NCBI RefSeq assembly: GCF_035573695.1
Contig: NZ_CP121694.1
Coordinates: 2,146,501-2,210,500 of the forward strand
Source: Metallumcola ferriviriculae
GTDB taxonomy: Bacteria > Bacillota > JADQBR01
Length of the DNA stretch: 64,000 nt
Reading direction: 5' to 3'
The notes below the pieces were generated by a model, which saw only the letters and a program-made list of their open reading frames with translations, was not told where the DNA came from and did not search any database. Below, piece by piece: positions 7,886-16,272 of this stretch. Made by a program: the position numbers and the translations under genes. Each line of letters starts with the position of its first letter. Within the stretch, counting starts at the first letter, position 1.

Positions 7886-8275
7886 GGCTGCGGACACTAT
7901 CCTGATGCCTACTCAGGTGGTTATCTCAGAGATGACTTTGATTATCCTGAGCTACAATGGGATTTAATAGAAGGTGATAAAGTCCTGGTGCCTGGTGTTA
8001 CAATTGTTCTCACCGACGGACATAGTCCTGGGCATCAGTCATTAGTGGTAGATTTACCATCAGGGAAAACTGTAATATTAGCAGCTGACTCACTTTATCT
8101 TTAAGAGAATATTGACCGTGAGTTGGTTGCGCTTGGTTCCTGGAATTCTTCTCTGGCTTATCGCTCAATAAAAAGGCTAAAAGTAATAGCGGAACGTGAC
8201 GAAGGGCTACTGCTGCCGGGGCATGACGTTAGTGTTTTTGAAAACTTAACAAAAGCGCCTGGTTATTACGAATAA
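7886..8275 (+). pseudogene. Remnant of an N-acyl homoserine lactonase-like metallo-beta-lactamase-fold hydrolase
   Basis: One frame reads GCGHYPDAYSGGYLRDDF through PGYYE, 129 codons plus a stop. It matches the C-terminal half of AiiA/AttM-type hydrolases: TDGHSPGHQSLVV (third-histidine region), ILAADSLYL (bridging Asp) and LLPGHD (last His). The N-terminal half with the HxHxDH zinc motif is absent, no start codon fits, and an in-frame TAA follows SLYL at 8102-8104. It is a dead gene fragment between mobile DNA and the thiolase. Whether the original enzyme cleaved lactones or another ester cannot be told. Confidence 0.75.
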
Positions 8276-8293
8276 ACCTGCATATTACAAAAC

Positions 8294-8327
8294 AAAGGAT
8301 CTAAGTAATTGATTACTTAGATCCTTT
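8294..8327 (-). terminator. Bidirectional-type terminator hairpin after the thiolase gene
   Basis: A perfect 16-bp inverted repeat (aaaggatctaagtaat at 8294-8309 and its complement at 8312-8327) with a 2-nt loop. On the minus strand it is followed by gttttgt, so it most likely terminates the thiolase transcript. Confidence 0.75.
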
Positions 8328-8355
8328 GGACTTTAACAAGTTTTTCGGTTAGGGC

Positions 8356-9534
8356 TTAAAGCAGTTCCACCAGTGTAGCCATTGCAGGACCTCCGCCTAC
8401 ACATAGTGAAGCGATTCCATGACGGTCTTGGCGCCGCTGCATTTCGTAGATTAGAGAGGCGATAAGCCGGATGCCGGTGGCACCTACTGGGTGTCCCAGT
8501 GCTACTCCTGAACCATTGACATTTAAGCGGTCCATATTAATCTTTAATTCCCGGTTGCAGGCCAATACTTGAGCGGCAAAGGCTTCGTTAATTTCGAAAT
8601 AGTCAATATCGCTCATGCTCATTCCTGCAAATTTCAGCACTTTGGGAATGGCATAAGCGGGTCCGATACCCATCACTTTAGGCTCAACTCCGTAAGAGGC
8701 TGTGGCAACCAACCGCGCCAAGGGCTTTATTCCTCTTTCTTTTGCTGTTTCTTCTGCCATTAGAATAATTGCTGATGCCCCGTCATTGATCCCGGAAGCG
8801 TTTCCTGCGGTAACGGTGCCTCCTTTTTTGAAGGCGGGCGGAAGTTTAGCGAGCTTTTCCATGCTGATATCTTTTCTGGGATGTTCATCTGTATCAAAGA
8901 TTACCGTGCCTTTTTTGGTTTTTACCTCCACCGGCACTATCTCATTTGCGAATTTTCCTTCTTCGATTGCCTTGAGAGCGCGGGCATGACTTGATAAGGC
9001 TAATTCATCCTGTTCTTCCCTGGATATATTGTACTGTTCAGCAAGGTTTTCGGCTGTAATGCCTACGTGATATCCTTCAAAGGCATCGACAAGGGCATCA
9101 TAGAGCAGGCCGTCTTCTAATTTACCAGGACCCATCCGGTAACCGCCCCGGGCATTCAAGAGTAGATAAGGCACATTTGACATGCTTTCAATACCCACTA
9201 CCAGACCGGTATCAATTTTGTTGAGCATGATTTGTTGTGAAATTATTTCGAACGCTCTCATGCTGGAACCGCACTGCTGATCGATGGTAGCAGCAGCGCT
9301 TTCGACCGGTATGCCGCAGTTTATCTGCACCTGCCGAGCGGGATTACCCTTAACTCCTTCCTTATATACCATTCCCGCAACCACATCCTGGATGACATCG
9401 GGTTTTAAGTTTGCTTGCTGCAAGGCAGCTTTAGTCACCGTGGTGCCCAGGTCGACGGCCGAAACGGACTTGAGCGAGCCCAGAAAATCCCCGATTGGCG
9501 TCCTTTTGGCGGCAACAATTACTACATTACGCAT
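8356..9534 (-). CDS. thl: Acetyl-CoA acetyltransferase (thiolase)
   Basis: 392 aa, the usual length for a biosynthetic-type thiolase. The acyl-accepting Cys is C88 (DQQCGSS), and the other active-site residues are H348 (GHPVGATG) and C378 (CVGGGPAM). It condenses two acetyl-CoA to acetoacetyl-CoA or, in the catabolic direction, cleaves acetoacetyl-CoA. It is divergent from the hbd-abfD operon and would supply that route's last step. An insertion sequence now separates the two units, so the original shared control region is disrupted. AGGAGGTT precedes the ATG at 9534. Substrate length preference is not readable from sequence. Confidence 0.93.
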   Translation of the reverse strand: MRNVVIVAAKRTPIGDFLGSLKSVSAVDLGTTVTKAALQQANLKPDVIQDVVAGMVYKEGVKGNPARQVQINCGIPVESAAATIDQQCGSSMRAFEIISQQIMLNKIDTGLVVGIESMSNVPYLLLNARGGYRMGPGKLEDGLLYDALVDAFEGYHVGITAENLAEQYNISREEQDELALSSHARALKAIEEGKFANEIVPVEVKTKKGTVIFDTDEHPRKDISMEKLAKLPPAFKKGGTVTAGNASGINDGASAIILMAEETAKERGIKPLARLVATASYGVEPKVMGIGPAYAIPKVLKFAGMSMSDIDYFEINEAFAAQVLACNRELKINMDRLNVNGSGVALGHPVGATGIRLIASLIYEMQRRQDRHGIASLCVGGGPAMATLVELL

Positions 9535-9553
9535 AGTCTAACCTCCTCGTATA

Positions 9554-9571
9554 ATATTGTACTTGATAATA
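9554..9571. repeat. 18-bp direct repeat, left copy
   Basis: atattgtacttgataata is identical to 11285-11302. The two copies flank the inserted transposase gene, lying about 25 bp and 6 bp outside its apparent ends. This copy overlaps the region just upstream of the thiolase ribosome binding site. Confidence 0.8.
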
Positions 9572-9588
9572 GGCGTTTGCAAAACGCC
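9572..9588. promoter_or_regulatory. Small palindrome upstream of thiolase, possible operator
   Basis: ggcgttt-gca-aaacgcc forms a perfect 7-bp inverted repeat 38-54 bp ahead of the thiolase start. It may be a repressor site, but no known operator consensus is recognised. Confidence 0.3.
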
Positions 9589-9595
9589 GCAACCC

Positions 9596-11278
9596 TTGCA
9601 AATTCTATCTTTTTTCTTGCTTAGTTATATAGAACTCCTCACTTGTCTTGTGTAAAATATAGTTAACAGGCAATATCTACATTCAACAAGAAAGGAGATC
9701 TATTCTGTGAAATTTAAACAATTATCCCTATCTGATATTTATGACGGTTGTCTTGATTTCGTTGATAAGGATAAACCTCGGTTTCTAGCGCTTCTTGAAG
9801 AGCATATTCAACTTTCAGAGTATATTTCGCTGAGTTTCTATCAGGCTTTTTACAAGCACTTTGGTCGCAAACGAAAATTTAAGCTTGAGTCTTTTCTTTA
9901 TGCACTCATCATTCAGAGAATCTTTTCTATTCCTACAGATGCGCTTCTGATTATTTTTTTGAATTTTTCCAAGGAAATCCGTGAATTCTGTGGTTTTTCT
10001 AAAGTACCTGATGCATCAAAATTTACACGATTTAAGCAAGATTTTTCTAAACATCTTCAAACACTTTTTGATAACCTTGTTGATCAAACTGAACCTATTT
10101 GTGAGCAAATTAACTCAGAACTTGCTTCATATCTCGTCTTTGATACCTCTGGCGTTGAAGCTTACGTTACTGAGAATAATCCTAAGTTTATCAATCGCTT
10201 AATCAAGCAGCTTAAGTCTCAATACAAAGGCAACTCTTCTGTTGACCCATACAAAATGGCATACGGCATTATGCCTTCCTGCGCATCATCAAATCCAAAT
10301 GTCAAACAGCTTTACATCAATGGCCATTTTTGCTATGTCTATAAATTTGGTATGCTCACAAATGGCCTTGGTATAGTCAGAAATATTTCCTTTTTTGATG
10401 AAGACTTTATAAATGCACACCCTGAAATCCCAATAGAGAAAAAGTCTGATTCCCCTGATGAAGATAAATCCTTATCCGATTCTAAAGCACTTAAACCTGT
10501 TCTGCGCGACTTTTTTAAAACACATACTCATTTTAAACCCAGCACGTTTATTGGCGATGCTGCTTTTGATACAAACGATTCCTATAACTTTTTATTGAAG
10601 GATTGTCACTTTTTAAAAACAGTCATTCCTCTGAACGAACGAGGTTCTAAGAACCTCCCTGAACCCGGGTTCAACGAATCTGGACAACCTCTGTGTCCGT
10701 TAGATTCTTCTTTACCCATGAAATATGAAGGTAAAGCGCCCTTAAGGAGTGGCGTTGTTAGAGATAAATGGGTTTGCCCAAAAATGAAGTGGAAAGGTTC
10801 TAAACGCATTACTTTATGTGAACATCCTTGCTCCGACTCTCCTTCTGGTAGAATGTTTTATACCTATCCTGAAAAAGACTTAAGACTTTATCCTGGCATT
10901 ATTAGAGACACCCCTGAATGGATTGATATCTACAAAAATCGTTGCGTTATTGAGCAAACCATTCAACACTTTAAATCCAATTTTGGCGTCGCCAACAGAA
11001 AAACTACAAATGCTTTAACCATTAAGGCTGACTTACTCCTTGCAGGAATTACTCAACTGCTTACCGTTATTCTTGCAGACAAACTCCATAAACACGAACT
11101 CATCAGAAGCCTTAAACCTCTTTTGGCTTAGCAAATCCTTTATACTTGCTCTTTCAACCCGCAAAATACTTGCGGTTATTTGTGCCGAATTTTTTCTGTC
11201 CAACCTCTGCTTAAAATTTTCTGTCCTCTTTATTAAACTTTCTGATTAGCTGCCTACGTTAAATTTTGAATTTCGCAA
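9596..11278 (+). mobile_element. DDE-transposase insertion sequence between thl and hbd
   Basis: Short imperfect inverted ends (ttgcaaattc at 9596-9605 and gaatttcgcaa at 11268-11278) enclose one transposase gene and untranslated ends of about 110-150 bp. No clear short target duplication is seen; a longer 18-bp direct repeat lies just outside. Confidence 0.6.
9707..11131 (+). CDS. DDE transposase (IS4/IS1182-like, DDE_Tnp_1 type)
   Basis: 474 aa from GTG 9707 with AAAGGAGAT upstream. It starts with a DUF772-like N-terminal domain (residues 30-110; FGRKRKFKLESFLYALIIQR), then a DDE_Tnp_1 core with VFDTSGVEA (first Asp), FIGDAAFDTND (second Asp) and NRCVIEQTIQHFKSNFG (Glu with the YREK-like region). 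No frame damage is seen. Its codon use is clearly more A/T-rich than the catabolic genes on either side, in line with recent arrival. Placement in an IS family below the DDE_Tnp_1 level is uncertain. It separates thiolase from its functional partners. Confidence 0.85.
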   Translation: MKFKQLSLSDIYDGCLDFVDKDKPRFLALLEEHIQLSEYISLSFYQAFYKHFGRKRKFKLESFLYALIIQRIFSIPTDALLIIFLNFSKEIREFCGFSKVPDASKFTRFKQDFSKHLQTLFDNLVDQTEPICEQINSELASYLVFDTSGVEAYVTENNPKFINRLIKQLKSQYKGNSSVDPYKMAYGIMPSCASSNPNVKQLYINGHFCYVYKFGMLTNGLGIVRNISFFDEDFINAHPEIPIEKKSDSPDEDKSLSDSKALKPVLRDFFKTHTHFKPSTFIGDAAFDTNDSYNFLLKDCHFLKTVIPLNERGSKNLPEPGFNESGQPLCPLDSSLPMKYEGKAPLRSGVVRDKWVCPKMKWKGSKRITLCEHPCSDSPSGRMFYTYPEKDLRLYPGIIRDTPEWIDIYKNRCVIEQTIQHFKSNFGVANRKTTNALTIKADLLLAGITQLLTVILADKLHKHELIRSLKPLLA

Positions 11279-11284
11279 TTACCT

Positions 11285-11302
11285 ATATTGTACTTGATAA
11301 TA
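11285..11302. repeat. 18-bp direct repeat, right copy
   Basis: Identical to 9554-9571; lies just right of the insertion sequence and upstream of the hbd control region. Confidence 0.8.
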
Positions 11303-11374
11303 CTACTGCAAGTTATCTGCCAACCCATAAAGCCGTCAAATTGGTTCTATTTTTAGAAAATTAAGAAAACTGTA

Positions 11375-11409
11375 TGTATACGAATTGCACTTGTTACGAA
11401 AAGTATACA
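11375..11409 (+). promoter_or_regulatory. Putative enhancer-binding (UAS) inverted repeat
   Basis: tgtatac (11375-11381) and gtataca (11403-11409) are perfect inverted 7-mers centred about 50 bp upstream of the -24/-12 promoter. This suits a bacterial enhancer-binding protein, although the distance is shorter than average. No regulator gene is in the window. Confidence 0.45.
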
Positions 11410-11441
11410 GCCAAGACGCTGCAATAACGTGTGAAAACAAT

Positions 11442-11456
11442 TGGCACAATATTTGC
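11442..11456 (+). promoter_or_regulatory. Sigma-54 (-24/-12) promoter of the hbd operon
   Basis: tggcacaatatttgc matches the RpoN consensus TGGCAC-N5-TTGC, with GG and GC exactly 10 bases apart. It lies 42 bp upstream of the hbd ATG. In Bacillota this promoter type commonly drives acyl-CoA and amino-acid catabolic operons under PAS-domain activators. Confidence 0.75.
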
Positions 11457-11497
11457 AATTTTAATACAACTGAGTTTACGAAAAAGGGGGATAAAGA

Positions 11498-12355
11498 ATG
11501 CAGTCATTAGAAACAGTCTTTGTGGTTGGGGCGGGAGCTATGGGTCACGGTATTGCCCAGGTTTTTGCCGAAGCCGGCATGAAGACATTTATGCGGGATC
11601 TGAATGAAGACCTGGTGCAGAAAGGCATGGCAAAGATTAAGAAGAACCTGAGCAAGAAAGTAGCTAAAGGGAGGATGAGTGAGGAGCGGCAGAACGAAGT
11701 ACTGGCCAAGTTGCATCCGGTAACAACATTGGAGGAGGTAGCGCAGGCTGATTTGGTTGTTGAGGCTGCGACAGAAAATGTCAGTATAAAGGAGAGTATC
11801 TTAAAGGAGTTAGACAGACTACTGAAAGCGGATGCAATCCTGGCGACCAATACTTCTTCCATTTCCATAACTAAACTTGCGGCCGTTACTTCGAGGCCTG
11901 AAGTATTTATCGGCACTCATTTTTTTAATCCGGTACAAACCATGCGGATAGTAGAGATAATTCCAGGTATTCAGACTTCAGAAGATACTCTCAACGCCGC
12001 TAAAAGAATTGTTGATGTGATTGGCAAGGAAACGGTAGTGGCCAAGGATTTCCCGGCATTTCTTTTGAATAGAATGCTGCTTCCGCTACTTAATGAAGCT
12101 TTTTATTGTTATATGGAGGGGCAAGGAACAGCTGAAGATATCGATAAGGGCATGAAAATGGCCATGGGCCATCCCATGGGCCCCTTGGAGTTATCAGATT
12201 TTATCGGGTTGGATACGTTGTTGTCCGTGTTTGAGGTGATGTATGAAGGTTATGGGGATCCTAAATATTTCCCATGCCCTATTCTTACCAAACTGGTTGA
12301 GGCGGGTCACTACGGGGTCAAGTCGGGCAAAGGGTTCTATGATCATACTAAATAA
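11498..12355 (+). CDS. hbd: 3-hydroxybutyryl-CoA dehydrogenase
   Basis: 285 aa, normal for stand-alone HBD. The N-terminal Rossmann fold opens with VVGAGAMGHGIAQVFAEAG (residues 8-26, NAD(P) binding). The catalytic His lies in GTHFFNPVQTM and the partner Glu in IVEIIPG. The C-terminal 3HCDH dimerisation domain ends FYDHTK. It oxidises (S)-3-hydroxybutyryl-CoA to acetoacetyl-CoA, the substrate of the divergent thiolase. It is the first gene of the sigma-54-controlled operon; AAGGGGG precedes the ATG. The next gene starts 19 bp downstream. Confidence 0.95.
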   Translation: MQSLETVFVVGAGAMGHGIAQVFAEAGMKTFMRDLNEDLVQKGMAKIKKNLSKKVAKGRMSEERQNEVLAKLHPVTTLEEVAQADLVVEAATENVSIKESILKELDRLLKADAILATNTSSISITKLAAVTSRPEVFIGTHFFNPVQTMRIVEIIPGIQTSEDTLNAAKRIVDVIGKETVVAKDFPAFLLNRMLLPLLNEAFYCYMEGQGTAEDIDKGMKMAMGHPMGPLELSDFIGLDTLLSVFEVMYEGYGDPKYFPCPILTKLVEAGHYGVKSGKGFYDHTK

Positions 12356-12373
12356 ATAGAGGTGGGATAATCC

Positions 12374-13138
12374 GTGACATGTGTAAGTTTTGTTAAAGAA
12401 GGAAATCTAGGTATCATTGAAATTGACTATCCCAAGACCTTAAATAGTCTCTGCACCGAGGTGAGAGAGAGCCTCAAACTGGAGTTAACTGCAGCAGCGC
12501 AGTCTGACGTCAGGGTGATTGTCATAAAAGGAAACCAGCGTGCTTTTTCTACCGGTGGAGACTTGGGGGAACTTTCAAAGATTGGCGATCCGGTGGCAGC
12601 AAAGGAATATGTGGCGGATGTCCATACCTTAATAAGAAAAATCCACCAATCATCAAAGGTGACCATAGCTTTGGTGGAAGGCTATGCTGTTGGAGCGGGT
12701 CTTAGCTTGGCGGCTGCATGCGACATGATTTACGCCGCAGAAGGTGCAAAATTTGCGATTCCCTTTTTGAATGTTGGCTTGGTGCCCGATTGCGGGGCAA
12801 GTTACCTGGTGTCCAGGCTGATTGGCATTCAAAAAGCAAAAGAGCTGACTTTCTCGGGAGAAACCTTTGATTCTGCAGAAGCTTATAAGCTGGGGCTGGT
12901 GGCCAGGGTGCTTGCGAATGACACCGCGCTCGAGGAAGCAAAGCAGCTTGCCACCAAGATTGCAGCCAGGCCGGCAAAGGCACTGGCGCTGACAAAAGCT
13001 AATTTCGAATTAGCCGTTCAGGTGGGGCTAGAAGCTACACTGGATTTGGAGGAAGCCGGCCAGGCGGTATGTATTTTCGGCGCAGAACACGCTGAGGGTA
13101 GGACTGCATTTTTTGAAAAAAGAAAACCAAAATTTTAA
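12374..13138 (+). CDS. Crotonase-fold enoyl-CoA hydratase/isomerase family protein
   Basis: 254 aa from GTG 12374 with GAGGTGG upstream. The crotonase fold is clear: the oxyanion-hole segment is FSTGGDLGEL and the second is YAVGAGLSLA. However, both glutamates of classical hydratases are replaced: GGGCELA reads GAGLSLA and GxPE reads AIPF. Instead GLVPDCGASYLV carries an Asp where PaaG-like isomerases have theirs. So it is more likely an enoyl-CoA isomerase (for example vinylacetyl- to crotonyl-CoA or a related shift) than a hydratase. A second family member with both glutamates, at 22362-23135, could supply hydration. Function is an inference from these residues. Confidence 0.85.
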   Translation: MTCVSFVKEGNLGIIEIDYPKTLNSLCTEVRESLKLELTAAAQSDVRVIVIKGNQRAFSTGGDLGELSKIGDPVAAKEYVADVHTLIRKIHQSSKVTIALVEGYAVGAGLSLAAACDMIYAAEGAKFAIPFLNVGLVPDCGASYLVSRLIGIQKAKELTFSGETFDSAEAYKLGLVARVLANDTALEEAKQLATKIAARPAKALALTKANFELAVQVGLEATLDLEEAGQAVCIFGAEHAEGRTAFFEKRKPKF

Positions 13139-13151
13139 GGAGGAATAAAAG

Positions 13152-14606
13152 ATGAGTATCAGGACACCAGAGGAGTACCGCGATAGTCTGCGGCAGTTAA
13201 ATACCGAGATTTGGGCGTTTGGCGAAAAAATTAGCGATGTTGTGGATCATCCGCTTTTTGTACCCCATGTCAATGCGGTAGCTGCCACCTATGAGTTTTC
13301 TTTAGACCCTACTACCGAAGATTTGATGCTGGCAGAATCTCACCTAACCAGCAAGAAGATTAGTCGTTTCAATCATATCCATCAAAGTGTCGAGGACTTA
13401 CTGAAAAAAGTGAAGATGCTGCGCATGATAAATCAAAAGACTGCCTGCTGCATCCAGCGCTGTGCAGGAATGGATTCGCTGAATACTGGCCACATTGTCA
13501 CCTATGATATTGACCAGAAGTACGGCACCAATTATCATGAGCGCTTTAACAAATATATACAAAAGGTTCAGGATGAGAACATTGTAGTTATCGGTGCGAT
13601 GACCGATGTAAAGGGAAACCGGGCGCTTAAGCCCAGCAAACAAAAAGACCCGGACCTTTATCTGCATGTGGTAGAGGAAAGAGAAGACGGGATTGTAGTT
13701 AAAGGTGCCAAGGCTCACCTCACCGGGGTCACCGGGGCCCATGAAGTACTGGTATTCCCTACTGCAGCCCTTAAGGACGATGAAAAAGATTATGCGGTAG
13801 TTTTCTCAATGCCCGTGGATACTCCAGGGGTGACTTACATCTTTGGCAGACAGAGTAACGATACCAGAAAGACCGAGCAGGGTGAAATAGACAAAGGAAA
13901 TGCTCAGTTTGCTACGGTTGGCGGCGAATGTATAGCTGTTTTTGATAATGTCTTCGTACCCTGGGAAAGTGTCTACATGCACGGAGAAACTGATTTCGCC
14001 GGCAAATTCGTGGAGATTTTTGCCGCATCCCACCGGCAAAACTATGGTGCCTGCAAGGGCGGCATTGCTGACGTGTTGATTGGCGCTACGTACTTGACCG
14101 CCAAATATAACGGTGTTGAAACTGCGTCCCACATCAAAGATAAATTAGTGGAAATGATCCACCTAGTGGAAACGCTGTATTCCGGTTCCATCGCCTGTTC
14201 TTCCGAAGGACACAAAACTGCGTCCGGCGCCTACTTGACCAATATTTTACTTGCCAACGTTACCAAACAAAATACTACCAGGCTTGTATACGAAATAGGC
14301 AGAATCGCTCAGGACATCGGCGGCGGCATCCTGGCTACCCAACCGGCGGAGGAGGACTTTAGACATCCGGAAATCGGCGGACTGATTGACAAGTATCTGG
14401 TCGGAGTGGATGGGGTTCCCACGGAAGCGCGCCTCAGGGTTCACCGGTTGATTGAATGTCTATCCAGTGGTACGGCGCTGGTAGAAGCGATGCACGGTGC
14501 GGGTTCGCCCCAGGCTCAGCGGGTATTTATGTTAAGACAGGGTAACCTGGGCTACAAGGAAAAATTGGCAACTAAGATTGCAGGTATTGATAGTTTGAAA
14601 AACTAA
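13152..14606 (+). CDS. abfD: 4-hydroxybutyryl-CoA dehydratase family (Fe-S/FAD)
   Basis: 484 aa, the usual AbfD length, in the 4-hydroxyphenylacetate hydroxylase (HpaB) fold. The [4Fe-4S] ligands of the dehydratase are all visible: C100 and C104 (CIQRC), H294 and C301 (HRQNYGAC), with the exact x3 and x6 spacing of the known enzyme. The catalytic Tyr and Lys are Y298 and K302. True flavin hydroxylases of the family lack the cluster ligands, so dehydratase activity (4-hydroxybutyryl-CoA to crotonyl-CoA, radical mechanism, oxygen-sensitive) is well supported. AGGAGG precedes the ATG; the gene sits 13 bp after the crotonase-like gene and before an acyl-CoA synthetase. A related hydroxyacyl-CoA substrate is possible. 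Confidence 0.88.
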   Translation: MSIRTPEEYRDSLRQLNTEIWAFGEKISDVVDHPLFVPHVNAVAATYEFSLDPTTEDLMLAESHLTSKKISRFNHIHQSVEDLLKKVKMLRMINQKTACCIQRCAGMDSLNTGHIVTYDIDQKYGTNYHERFNKYIQKVQDENIVVIGAMTDVKGNRALKPSKQKDPDLYLHVVEEREDGIVVKGAKAHLTGVTGAHEVLVFPTAALKDDEKDYAVVFSMPVDTPGVTYIFGRQSNDTRKTEQGEIDKGNAQFATVGGECIAVFDNVFVPWESVYMHGETDFAGKFVEIFAASHRQNYGACKGGIADVLIGATYLTAKYNGVETASHIKDKLVEMIHLVETLYSGSIACSSEGHKTASGAYLTNILLANVTKQNTTRLVYEIGRIAQDIGGGILATQPAEEDFRHPEIGGLIDKYLVGVDGVPTEARLRVHRLIECLSSGTALVEAMHGAGSPQAQRVFMLRQGNLGYKEKLATKIAGIDSLKN

Positions 14607-14632
14607 TTTAATTGGGTGAGGGAGGATAGTCA

Positions 14633-16231
14633 ATGGGTTTAGATGTGCAGATTGTCAGGGAAAGCCACTTTGAGAGAGAGGTATTAGTTTTCAAAGACCG
14701 CCCGCGTACTTTGTGGGAGACACTGGTGAACACTGAAAACAATTTTGCTCATAAAGAAGCTATCGTTTTTGGCAAGACCAGATTGACTTACAAAGGATTT
14801 ACTCAGTTATGCAGAAATACGGCGGCGTTTTTGAGTCAAGAATGGGATGTTGAGCATGGGGATCGGATTGCATTATTTACCAATAATTGCATTGAGTTTT
14901 GCATTGGCGTCTATGCAGCGGCCAAATTAGGTGCGGTAGTGGTACCGGTTAATGCCAGATTTGGGTCGGCGGAAGTCAAATATGTACTTAGTAATTCGGA
15001 GACCAGCGTGTTGATTGCGGAACCGGAACTGTTGAAGGAAGTTGTCGAACCAATCATGCCGGAGTTACCGCTGTTGAAGCATGTGGTAGTTACATCGGAT
15101 ACTCGCGTCAATAATGCGGTGCCGTTTAAGCTGATGTCAAATTATTTGAATTTCGAGGAATCTGAAGTTAATGTTAATGAAGACGACGCTGCTTTTATCA
15201 TGTATACTTCCGGGACAACGGGAATTCCTAAAGGGGCTGTGGGAACACATCTAAACATGATCCACAGCATGATGAACTATAACAATATCATGGAAACAAC
15301 CCATGAAGAGCGAACTTTAATCTGTGTGCCGCTGTTCCACGTGACCGGTTTTATCGCCCAACTGCTGCATATAATCTATGCCGGCGGTACGGTGGTACTG
15401 ATGACCAGGTACAAGACCGATTTATTTACTAAATTGATGGATGACGAAAGAATTAGTTATATCATAGTTGTCCCGACCATCTATGTGTTTCTGGTAAATT
15501 ATATGAGAGCAAATCCAGAATATAAATTGCCAAAGTTCAAGATTGCTGCTTATGGTGGGGCGCCCATGGCTCCGGCTACCATCAAGGAACTGTCGGCACT
15601 ACTTCCGGGAATTAGGTTGTTTAATGCTTATGGAGCAACGGAAACGTCGTCGGGACCAACCACATTGTTAACGCCGGATGTTGCTCTCAACATGAGCGAA
15701 TCAGTGGGCAAACCGGTACCCGTTGCAGAGTGCAAAGTAGTGGATGAAACAGGTGAGGAAGTGCCTAGAGGTACTGCGGGTGAATTATGGATTAAGGGGC
15801 CCATCGTTATACCCGGATATTGGAAAAATAACGATGCGAATATTCAGAATTTTACGAATGGATATTGGCACTCTGGTGACATTGCCAAAATGGATGATGA
15901 ATGCTATATCTACATCATGGACAGGAAGAAAGACATGATTAACAGAGGAGGTGAAAAGATATTCTCAGTGGAAGTTGAGGAAGTCCTGTACAGACATCCG
16001 AAAGTTCTCGAAGTCGCTATTGTAGGTGTTCCTGATGAGGTCTTCGGGGAGGAGGTAAAAGCGGTAATAGTTCCGAAACCGGACCAACAAGTGGATGATG
16101 AAGAAATTAGGGCATTCGTAGCGTCGAATTTAGCCGAATACAAAGTGCCGAAGTTCGTTGAGATACTTGCAGAGTTGCCTCGTAATCCTGGGGGAAAGGT
16201 TCTGAAAAGCCAACTAAGATACAAACCGTAA
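14633..16231 (+). CDS. AMP-forming acyl-CoA synthetase
   Basis: 532 aa ANL-family enzyme. Visible motifs are YTSGTTGIPKGAV (P-loop, residues about 193-205), YGATETSSGP (adenylate binding), GYWHSGDIAKMDD (hinge Asp) and the C-terminal catalytic Lys in PRNPGGKVLK. It activates a carboxylic acid with ATP and CoA. Its place between the dehydratase and the TRAP transporter suggests it activates the imported acid, plausibly 4-hydroxybutyrate or a similar short acid; the sequence does not fix the substrate. No signal peptide or membrane segment, so cytoplasmic. GAGGGAGG precedes the ATG at 14633. Confidence 0.9.
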   Translation: MGLDVQIVRESHFEREVLVFKDRPRTLWETLVNTENNFAHKEAIVFGKTRLTYKGFTQLCRNTAAFLSQEWDVEHGDRIALFTNNCIEFCIGVYAAAKLGAVVVPVNARFGSAEVKYVLSNSETSVLIAEPELLKEVVEPIMPELPLLKHVVVTSDTRVNNAVPFKLMSNYLNFEESEVNVNEDDAAFIMYTSGTTGIPKGAVGTHLNMIHSMMNYNNIMETTHEERTLICVPLFHVTGFIAQLLHIIYAGGTVVLMTRYKTDLFTKLMDDERISYIIVVPTIYVFLVNYMRANPEYKLPKFKIAAYGGAPMAPATIKELSALLPGIRLFNAYGATETSSGPTTLLTPDVALNMSESVGKPVPVAECKVVDETGEEVPRGTAGELWIKGPIVIPGYWKNNDANIQNFTNGYWHSGDIAKMDDECYIYIMDRKKDMINRGGEKIFSVEVEEVLYRHPKVLEVAIVGVPDEVFGEEVKAVIVPKPDQQVDDEEIRAFVASNLAEYKVPKFVEILAELPRNPGGKVLKSQLRYKP

Positions 16232-16272
16232 AGCACGTTTGATTGTAAATAAATTTTGGGAGGTATGTATAA

